Assembly (NCBI GenBank): GCA_021295655.1
Contig: JAGWBX010000028.1
Location: 1 to 64,000, forward strand
DNA: 64,000 nt
Reading direction: 5' to 3'
DNA from: Candidatus Latescibacterota bacterium
Lineage (GTDB): Bacteria; Latescibacterota; UBA2968; GCA-2709665
Each line of letters begins with the position of its first letter. The stretch's first letter is position 1. The notes beneath the pieces were generated by a model, which was not told where the DNA came from, made no database searches, and saw only the letters and a list, made by a program, of their open reading frames with translations. Position numbers and translations under genes: made by a program. This document shows, piece after piece, positions 56,811-64,000 of the stretch.

Positions 56811-57227
56811 ATGGGTCTGTTGAGGCACCTGGCGCTCCGCTGCGCCGACATGGAGCTGTCCAGGCGGTTTTACGAAGAGGTGATCGGCTGGCATTTCGTT
56901 TCCCGGCGCGCACACGGCGACGCGCTGGATATGAGTGACGGAACGAACAACGTTACATTGATCCAGCAGCCGACGGATGCGGATCGACCCCGACTCTCCG
57001 AGGGGAATGAATATATCCATTTCGGCGTCGTCGTGGAAGATCTGGACGCGACGTGGGCCCGCATCATGGAATGGGGAGCGGAGGTCGTGCGGGAAAACGT
57101 GAAAGAACGCAACCCGGTCCATCCCGACGTGCGTCCGCCGGTTTCGTTCAAGGTGCTTGATCCGGACGGCAACGTCGTGGATATCACGTGCAACAGGAGC
57201 GAATGGGTCGGGGCCCTTGTGGATTAG
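56811..57227 (+). CDS. VOC/glyoxalase-family protein
   Basis: LLRHLALRCADMELSRRFYEEVIGWHFV...EYIHFGVVVEDLDATWARI...SFKVLDPDGNVVDITC. Confidence 0.9.
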   Translation: MGLLRHLALRCADMELSRRFYEEVIGWHFVSRRAHGDALDMSDGTNNVTLIQQPTDADRPRLSEGNEYIHFGVVVEDLDATWARIMEWGAEVVRENVKERNPVHPDVRPPVSFKVLDPDGNVVDITCNRSEWVGALVD

Positions 57228-57550
57228 CCCAACAAGAAAAACAGCAACTCGGCGACGCGAGGAAGACCACTGAAGCGGGGCGTAACGGTCGTCCGGAAGG
57301 ACGTTTTTTCAGTTCACGTCCAGTGACCTGGTGTATCCTGATAATCAGAAGTCTAATCGCCTCTATCTACTTGCATATATTCGGTTTTACTTCCCCGAAG
57401 CATTACGAGTCAAGGTTAGCTTTTTCCGCTGACCGACCGCGCACGGAGAGTACAGGCGGCGGATTTCGTCCCGCATATCGGGACGAATGTATGAACTGAA
57501 TTGAGATTGGTGACGAGCGGACGGGAATTCGACGGAAGGAAATCGCACGC

Positions 57551-58578
57551 ATGATCCTGATTACGGGTGCGCCCGGCTGGCTGGGCACCCGACTGGTCGA
57601 TACGATCGTCAATGGCAGTACCGGTATGTCGTGGCTTACGGGGCCCTATACGGATCGCCGCATACGTTGTTTTGTGTTGAACGGCGTGAACTCGGAGGAA
57701 TTGTGCGGCATATCCCGAAAGGTAAGCGTGGTGGAGGGAGACGTGCGCGACGTAACGTCCCTGAAGCCTTTTTTTGGAAAATGTGAGGGGGCTACGCTCT
57801 TTCATCTCATCGGAGTGATTCATCCGAGGCGCGTCCGTGATTTTTACGACGTGAATACGGGCGGCGCGCGAAATGTCGTGAATCTGGCCATGGAACAAGG
57901 CATAAAGCGGCTGGTCATGATTTCGTCCAACAGTCCGGCCGGCCATCACACGGACAACGGGCGCCTGTTCGACGAGCATTCGCCGAATCGGCCGTATATG
58001 AGTTACGGCAAATCGAAAATGCTGGCGGAAGATATCGTCAATGCGGCGCACGCGTCCGGAAAACTCGAAACCACGATTCTTCGTCCATGCTGGTTTTACG
58101 GCCCGGGTCAACCGCCGCGGCAGACACGGTTTTTCAAGATGATTCAGAACGGGCGCGTGCCGGTCGTGGGCGGGGGCGGGAACCTACGTTCCATGACGTA
58201 TTTTGACAATCTCTGTCTGGCCATCCTGCATGCCGGTCATTTGGAGAAAGCGCGTGGTCACACGTACTGGATCGCAGATCGAACGAAACGGTGGACACCA
58301 TCGAAAGTCTCCTGGAGCATGAATTCGACCTGCCGGTCGCGCACAGGAGGTTGAGACTGCCGGGAATCGCCAGTGAATTCGCTGTGGCCTGCGACTGGAT
58401 CATCCAGCGCGCGGGTCTGTACTGGCAGGAGGTGCATGTCCTGTCGGAGATGAATAAGACCATCGCGTGTTCTATTGAAAAGGCCGAACGGGAACTGGGT
58501 TATTGCCCTCGAATCGGCCTGGAGGAGGGTATGCGGCGGTCCATCAGGTGGTGTGTCGACCGGGGTTTCCTGCCGTGA
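57551..58578 (+). pseudogene. NAD-dependent epimerase/3-beta-HSD-like extended SDR, frameshifted near 58280-58292
   Basis: ORF 57551-58354 (MILITGAPGWLGTRLVDTI...GHTYWIADRTKRWT) loses homology-like sequence exactly where frame 1 ORF 58291 begins (VDTIESLLEHEFDL...ERELGYCPRIGLEEGMRRSIRWCVDRGFLP). Confidence 0.72.
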
Positions 58579-59162
58579 CGAAAAGGCCGATGGTTGTGGT
58601 ACCGGAAGGGCTGGCCAAAGACTCCCGTGGAAGGACCCTTCCCGAGCCCAGCTTTGTTTTTCGCCAGGTATTGGACTATGTTTCGAAATTTGCAACTTCG
58701 GATACCGACGTCTATCTGGCGCCGGCGAACCGGTTTGGCGGCGAAATCTATGAACAGGAGGCAGCGTACGCTTACCTGAGCCACAGGGCGGTTTGCAGGC
58801 GGATTCACTGTCCCGTCTTCCCGGGCCCGGGCTACGTCGATACGTTTGGCAATGCGCTTCTGTTGCGAAGATACCTTCTCGACAGGAAGCGATGGCCGCC
58901 GGGTCCCGTCGACCTGGTCTGCGCCGACGTTCATTCCTACCGGGCGCAATACTGTTTCGCCAGGTCGGGCTACAGTTTGGCGCGGGTCCACCGCGTCCCG
59001 TTCAGGGTCTGTTCCGGAGAGCGCGTTGTCGACCGCCTCTGGTACTATCGGGTCAGACCCGCGCACCTGGTTTATGAGATTTCTGCGATGGCGCGCGACG
59101 CCATTCGCGGCGCAGTGTTCCGGCGCGGAAACAGGTTACCTGAATCGGCGGGAAAATGGTGA
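58575..59162 (+). CDS. YdcF/SanA (DUF218)-like protein
   Basis: GTG start overlapping the upstream TGA (GTGA); MVVVPEGLAKDSRGRTLPEPSFVFRQVLDYV...VFPGPGYVDTFGNALLLRRYLL. Confidence 0.6.
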   Translation: MTKRPMVVVPEGLAKDSRGRTLPEPSFVFRQVLDYVSKFATSDTDVYLAPANRFGGEIYEQEAAYAYLSHRAVCRRIHCPVFPGPGYVDTFGNALLLRRYLLDRKRWPPGPVDLVCADVHSYRAQYCFARSGYSLARVHRVPFRVCSGERVVDRLWYYRVRPAHLVYEISAMARDAIRGAVFRRGNRLPESAGKW

Positions 59163-59205
59163 GGAATGTCCGGGACAGGACACGACGAGCAGGCAGGTCT
59201 TTCCC

Positions 59206-60237
59206 ATGGCAATGCACCTGGTAACGGGCGGCTCGGGTTTCCTGGGAAGCCATATCGTCCGGCGGTTGAACGCCGCGGGCGAGGGCGTGAGGGTTCTGGA
59301 CGTCATCGATTCCCCGGAGCGTCCTGCCGGCGCCGATTTTGTAAGATGTGACATCCGGGATCGCCGCGGCGTACGGGAGGCGATGACGGGTGTGCGATAC
59401 GTGCATCACACAGTCGCCCTCGTGCCATTGGCGAAGGCGGGCAGGGAATTCTGGAGCGTCAACGTGGGTGGCACCCGGATTGCCGCGGGCGCCGCGCTTG
59501 ATGCCGGCGTCAGGCTGTTTATACATACGTCGTCCTCGGCCGTGTTCGGCGTCCCCGAGGCGTGTCCGATTACCAGCGCCACGCCTGCGGCGCCCGTAGA
59601 GCACTACGGTCGCGCGAAGCTCGCGGCCGAGCAGGAGGTCCGATCAGCGGCGAAAAAGGGGTTGCCCAGTCTGATTCTTCGCCCGCGGACCATCCTCGGG
59701 CCTGGCAGGCTGGGCATTTTTCAGATCCTGTTCGAATGGATTCGCGACGGCCGGAACATCTACGTCATCGGCAACGGCGACAACCGGTTTCAGTTCGTTC
59801 ACGTCGACGACCTGGTGACGGCCGCGCTGCTGGGCGCCGAGAAAGAGACGCAGGGCGTGTTCAATATCGGCGCCAGCCGATATGAGACGCTGCGCAAAGA
59901 CCTGGCCGCAACGATCAGACATGCCGGCAGCAGGACCAGAATCGTGGGATTGCCGGCGGGGTTGACCGTACCTGCCCTGAAGCTTCTGGATGTTCTGAAG
60001 GTCTGTCCGCTTGCGCCGTGGCACTACCTGACCTACCACAAGCCATTCTATTTCGACCTCTCGGAGCCGATGAAACACCTTGGCTGGAAACCCCGGTACG
60101 GCAACGCGGAGATGATGATCCAGGCCTACGACTGGTACCTGAAGCATGGTTCTCCTGCAGACGGGGCGGGCTCGAGGTCCATTCACCGGGACCCCGTAAA
60201 ACAGGGCGTACTCCGGCTTCTCAAGTGGTTGTCCTGA
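59206..60237 (+). CDS. NAD-dependent epimerase/dehydratase (extended SDR)
   Basis: MHLVTGGSGFLGSHIVRRLNAAGEGVRVLDV; VNVGGTRIAAGAALDAGVRLFIHTSSSAVFG; HYGRAKLAAEQEV. Confidence 0.92.
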   Translation: MAMHLVTGGSGFLGSHIVRRLNAAGEGVRVLDVIDSPERPAGADFVRCDIRDRRGVREAMTGVRYVHHTVALVPLAKAGREFWSVNVGGTRIAAGAALDAGVRLFIHTSSSAVFGVPEACPITSATPAAPVEHYGRAKLAAEQEVRSAAKKGLPSLILRPRTILGPGRLGIFQILFEWIRDGRNIYVIGNGDNRFQFVHVDDLVTAALLGAEKETQGVFNIGASRYETLRKDLAATIRHAGSRTRIVGLPAGLTVPALKLLDVLKVCPLAPWHYLTYHKPFYFDLSEPMKHLGWKPRYGNAEMMIQAYDWYLKHGSPADGAGSRSIHRDPVKQGVLRLLKWLS

Positions 60238-60352
60238 AAAAACCGATGCCGGCCCCATAGGATTCCGGCAAAGCAGCGCGGGCGCGAATACCGGGAACTC
60301 CGGGCAGGATTCGGTCGTTATTCCCTTGAACAACATGCGCGCGGGTTCGCAA

Positions 60353-60390
60353 CGCCCTGAAGCCCGGCGAAAACGCCGGGCTTCAGGGCG
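60353..60390. terminator. perfect 17-bp hairpin with AAAA loop
   Basis: CGCCCTGAAGCCCGGCG-AAAA-CGCCGGGCTTCAGGGCG, downstream of the SDR gene. Confidence 0.7.
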
Positions 60391-60584
60391 TCAACGCGTG
60401 ATCGTGAAATATATTAAAGTAACTTTGAATATTATTATATTTTTATTCTAATAAATGGATAATTGGATTAACAATATTGATAAATCGATTCCATAAATTT
60501 AATGGTTCCGGAGACATGCCGGCCGCGATATTCAGGCAGGGCCCAAAGGAGTTTAAGACGGCTGGAGGTGTTTTGGCGTACGTC

Positions 60585-62813
60585 ATGCGAATGCTGATTC
60601 CGGTTTTCCTTCTGCCCGGCGTTGTCGGGGCCGCCACGCTGAGTGGATTCGTAACGGACCGCACCAGCGGGGAGTCGCTTCCCTACTCGAATGTGGTTCT
60701 GCGAGGCGGCCCATCGCCGCTGGGCGCGCTGAGCAACGTGGACGGGTATTACGCGGTTCAGCACATTCCACCCGGCGAATATACGCTCGCCGTCTCCTAT
60801 ATCGGGTACCGCAGTTTCGTGGATACCCTCCGGTTCTCCGGCGCCGAGGTGCGGGAACTGAATGTACAACTGGTCCCCGAGCCGATTCTGTCCCGCGAGA
60901 TCGTGGTCGAAGGCGACCCGTACGAGGCCGAACGGAACGTACAGACGGGGTTTGTCACGCTGGAGACGGCGCAGTTGCAGGAATTGCCCGCAGTCGGCGA
61001 AACCGACCTGCTGCGCAGCCTTCAGTTGCTGCCCGGCATACAGGCGGCTTCCGATTTCACCAGCGGGTTGTATATCCGCGGCGGCGGGCCGGACCAGACG
61101 CTGATCCTGCTGGATCAGATCCCGCTGTACAACCCGACCCACGCATTCGGTTTCTTCTCCACGTTCAATCCCGACGCCATCAAGGATATGAGCCTGCACA
61201 AGGGCGCTTATCCAGCCCAATACGGCGGACGGCTCGGTTCCGTTCTGGACGTACGCAACCGCGACGGCAACCGGAAGGGATTCGAGGGAACGGGTGGGAT
61301 CAGCCTGATTTCCGCGCGAATGACCCTGGAAGGACCGGCGGGAAACGGGTCCTGGATGGTCTCCGGCAGACGCACGTACCTGGAACCGGTTCTTTCCCTG
61401 ATCAGGGACGAGGACACCGAAGTACCGTACTATTATTTCTACGACACCAATGCGAAGTTCAATCGTGATATCGGCGATGGCGACAAGCTGATGTTCAGCG
61501 GTTATTTCGGCCGCGACGACCTGGAACTCGATCTGGATGACGGGAGTTTTTTCAATGTACGGTGGGGCAATACGGCCTTCACCGGCAGATGGACCCACGT
61601 GTTTTCCCCCGCGGTTTTCGGCAATCTCGTGGTCTCGGGAAGCAAATACGAAAGCAACACGGAATTGCGGGTGATCGAGACCCCAGTTGAGTTTTCCAAC
61701 GGGATCACGGATATCACGGCCAAGGGGGACGTGGACTTTTTCGCAAGCAGCCGGCATTCCCTGAATTTCGGGTTTATCGGCACCTGGTTCGATTTCGCGT
61801 ACAAACAGAGTTTCAACCAGGACGATCAACTGGATATCCGCGAAAAGCCTTTCCTGTTTTCGGCGTATGCGCAGGACTTGTGGCAGCCGCGGCCAAAGAC
61901 GAGCGTGAGGCTGGGCGCACGCGCGAACTACTTCAGCGAAGGAAACCGATTTCACGCCGAACCCCGATTCGCCATGAGCCACGGTCTCACGCCCGCGCTG
62001 AAGCTTAAATTGGGCGGCGGGTCGTACAGGCAGTACCTTCAGTTGGTGACCACCGAAGCCTTCAGCGGCGGCGACGTCTGGGTCCCTCTCGATCGGACCG
62101 TGGAGCCCGGTCGTTCCTGGCAGGGGGTGGCGGGATTTGAATGGGAACCGTCGAAGCGGTATCAGCTGACGTTGGAAGGATACGTTACGGATTTTGCCAA
62201 CCTGGTGCTTTTCGACAACAATGTTGCCGTCGGCTCGGAAGCGGGCACTTCCGAAGATACGTTTGTAAGCGGCGGAACCGGAGTCGCAGCCGGCCTTGAG
62301 GTCTTCCTGCAGAAGCGCACCGGGCCGGTCACCGGCTGGATCGGATATACGCTGGGATGGACGCGACGGCGATTCCCGGAGTTGAACGGCGGTAAACGGT
62401 TCCCGCCCAAGTACGACCGGCGGCACGATCTTTCCTTTGTCGGCAACTGGCGCGCGGGCAGGTGGACCTTTGGCGCCAGTCTGCTGTACGCGACGGGGCA
62501 GGCGTTCACCCCGGCGTCGGCGGTATACAGGTTGAGGCGCCCCGCCGAGCCCGAGGCCGGAATCGAGAACTATGCGCTTCCGGCGGACCGGAACAGCGGG
62601 CGGCTGCTGCCGTACCACAGGCTGGATTTGAGCATCAAGCGCGGGATCCGCCTTTTCGGAGTTGACGCGGAGGGGTACATTCAGGTGTTCAACGTTTACA
62701 GCCGCCGAAACGAATGGTTCGTCCAGTTCGATCCGGACGCGATTCTAACCGATCCTGAGGTCGTGAAGATGTTGCCGGTCGTCCCCACGCTGGGCGTCAA
62801 TTATGCCTTCTGA
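60585..62813 (+). CDS. TonB-dependent receptor with carboxypeptidase-regulatory-like N-terminal domain
   Basis: LSGFVTDRTSGESLPYSNVVLRG...GYYAVQHIPPGEYTLAVSYIGY; plug TDLLRSLQLLPGIQAASDFTSGLYIRGGGPDQTLILLDQIPLYNPTHAFG; C-terminal GVNYAF. Confidence 0.93.
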   Translation: MRMLIPVFLLPGVVGAATLSGFVTDRTSGESLPYSNVVLRGGPSPLGALSNVDGYYAVQHIPPGEYTLAVSYIGYRSFVDTLRFSGAEVRELNVQLVPEPILSREIVVEGDPYEAERNVQTGFVTLETAQLQELPAVGETDLLRSLQLLPGIQAASDFTSGLYIRGGGPDQTLILLDQIPLYNPTHAFGFFSTFNPDAIKDMSLHKGAYPAQYGGRLGSVLDVRNRDGNRKGFEGTGGISLISARMTLEGPAGNGSWMVSGRRTYLEPVLSLIRDEDTEVPYYYFYDTNAKFNRDIGDGDKLMFSGYFGRDDLELDLDDGSFFNVRWGNTAFTGRWTHVFSPAVFGNLVVSGSKYESNTELRVIETPVEFSNGITDITAKGDVDFFASSRHSLNFGFIGTWFDFAYKQSFNQDDQLDIREKPFLFSAYAQDLWQPRPKTSVRLGARANYFSEGNRFHAEPRFAMSHGLTPALKLKLGGGSYRQYLQLVTTEAFSGGDVWVPLDRTVEPGRSWQGVAGFEWEPSKRYQLTLEGYVTDFANLVLFDNNVAVGSEAGTSEDTFVSGGTGVAAGLEVFLQKRTGPVTGWIGYTLGWTRRRFPELNGGKRFPPKYDRRHDLSFVGNWRAGRWTFGASLLYATGQAFTPASAVYRLRRPAEPEAGIENYALPADRNSGRLLPYHRLDLSIKRGIRLFGVDAEGYIQVFNVYSRRNEWFVQFDPDAILTDPEVVKMLPVVPTLGVNYAF

Positions 62814-62837
62814 AATTGACACGGATCTGGTGAAACT

Positions 62838-63767
62838 ATGATATTGCGGAATGCGGTTTCGTTGATATTGACGGCCACGTCCTGCCTTGTGATCGCGGCC
62901 TGCCAGGCTGAACGGACGCCCGAATCCCTGTTCGGTCCGGACGCGGCGGGCAAACTCGTGCTTGACGGTCTGCTGATTGTGGGACGGCCGCTTCCCCCGG
63001 TATACGTGACGCAGACGGTGGCCGCAGTCGACCGCGACAGTCCGAGGCACGCCGTGGTGCCGGACGCGGTTGTGGAAATACGTCAGGGGGATCGCGTCTT
63101 TCGGTATGCACGGGATCCGGATGCAGGTCCATTTCAGTATTCCCCTCCGCCTGATCCTCCGGAGGTCGTTCCAGGAACGAAGTATGTTATGGTCGTCACC
63201 GCCAGGGGGACGACGGCGCGGACGACGACGGTCACGCCCGGGGCGTTCCGGGTGCGCGAGGGCGTTGTTCTGGATCAGAGAACCGAATCGGTTCAGCGGA
63301 GACTGAAGACATTTGCGGACCTGGCGGAGGGGGTTTTTCTCGCACCTGAAAACAGGGTGGTTTACAAGGCAGGGTTTCTCGAGGCCAGGTTCGATCCGAT
63401 CGACGTGCCGGGCTATCAGGTCGGTATTGTGAGTCTGGACCGGGATGCCGAAGAGGTCGCAAGGGAAATATCCGAAGACTCACCGGATCGGACGGGAAGT
63501 TCACCGGCGATCGAGTCAACCGAGGGGCGCGTCAGGCTGCCGTGGTTCGCGATCTATTACACCGGGCGTCACCTGATGCGGATCTATGCGGTGGACAGGA
63601 ACTGGTACGACTACGCGCGTTCGGGGGCGGAGGCGCAGGAGAGCTGGTTCGGCGGGCTGGCGGGCGAGAATTTCAGGCGGCCGCTCTTCCACGTGGAGGG
63701 AGGGATCGGACTCTTCGGATCCGCATCCGTGGATTCCATTGGCTTCGTTATCGTCGAGGATCCTTGA
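62838..63767 (+). CDS. DUF4249-like lipoprotein
   Basis: Lipobox-like LVIAACQ; LVLDGLLIVGRPLPPVYVTQT... immediately downstream of a TonB receptor. Confidence 0.6.
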   Translation: MILRNAVSLILTATSCLVIAACQAERTPESLFGPDAAGKLVLDGLLIVGRPLPPVYVTQTVAAVDRDSPRHAVVPDAVVEIRQGDRVFRYARDPDAGPFQYSPPPDPPEVVPGTKYVMVVTARGTTARTTTVTPGAFRVREGVVLDQRTESVQRRLKTFADLAEGVFLAPENRVVYKAGFLEARFDPIDVPGYQVGIVSLDRDAEEVAREISEDSPDRTGSSPAIESTEGRVRLPWFAIYYTGRHLMRIYAVDRNWYDYARSGAEAQESWFGGLAGENFRRPLFHVEGGIGLFGSASVDSIGFVIVEDP

Positions 63768-63794
63768 GCCTCAGGGATTCCAGGCCGATTCTCG

Positions 63795-63933
63795 AGCAGT
63801 CCGTTGAAAAAGTCGCTCTGCAGGCGAGGCCGAGTCATTGTGGCCGAAGGCAAGGCGCGCGACCGCGTCGAATGCAGTAATTCGGCCACAAGGGCCGGAC
63901 GTAGTCCGGATGGACTTTTTCAACGGGCTGCTA
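63795..63933 (+). repeat. dispersed TIR repeat, copy 6 (modules A+B, C absent)
   Basis: AGCAGTCCGTTGAAAAAGTCGCTCTGCAGGCGAGGCCGAGTCATTGTGGCCGAAGGCAAGGCGCGCGACCGCGTCGAATGCAGTAATTCGGCCACAAGGGCCGGACGTAGTCCGGATGGACTTTTTCAACGGGCTGCTA. Confidence 0.95.
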
Positions 63934-64000
63934 GCCCGTCGGATCTACCGCCGGGCTTCTCTGTTATGGAAGCGGGCGACCGAACGACTTCGCGAATTCG

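Noticed and set aside
60468-62618. 716-aa minus-strand ORF
   Set aside because: Fully antisense to the TonB receptor, whose plug and barrel motifs are unmistakable; composition is typical of an antisense shadow ORF.

Overview
64 kb bacterial chromosomal window, GC-rich, with tightly packed genes. The gene content (TPR-GWxTD protein, TonB receptor with a carboxypeptidase-regulatory-like N-terminus, DUF4249-like lipoprotein, TolB/BamA-like surface protein) suggests an FCB-group or candidate-phylum bacterium; this taxonomy is inference. I read four blocks. (1) 0-17 kb: surface and housekeeping-type genes, including a divergent archaeal-type adenylosuccinate synthetase paralog divergent from a LysR regulator, an orphan LivK-like binding lipoprotein with an Ig-like N-terminus, a GWxTD-TPR protein, glycerate kinase, and a TPR-parvulin fusion. 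(2) 17-28.4 kb: a co-directional envelope/lipid-type cluster comprising TolC, a fused inositol-1-P cytidylyltransferase/CDP-alcohol phosphotransferase (IPCT-DIPPS-like), an MlaC-like protein, an MMPL/RND (HpnN-like) transporter, an internally duplicated unknown membrane protein, a GMC oxidoreductase, a Gfo/Idh protein and a polyprenyl synthase. This is my main candidate for an undescribed system. (3) 29.7-57.2 kb: a catabolic island with two heparinase II/III-family proteins, a sulfatase, two ceramidase-like proteins, GGT, an MR/MLE enolase, a mannonate-dehydratase-like protein, a DUF1680-like protein, PhyH, RraA, Ldh and Gfo/Idh. (4) 57.5-63.8 kb: SDR/epimerase genes and a TonB receptor plus lipoprotein pair. 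A modular dispersed repeat with terminal inverted repeats (AGCAGTCCGTTGAAAAAGTC...GACTTTTTCAACGGGCTGCT) occurs six times between genes. It donates the stop codons of two CDSs and abuts a tRNA-Thr(CGT) gene. Three genes look disrupted: one in-frame TGA at an expected Trp and two frameshifts that appear to include short deletions. No CRISPR arrays, rRNA or phage were seen. All family assignments are by eye, without database searches.
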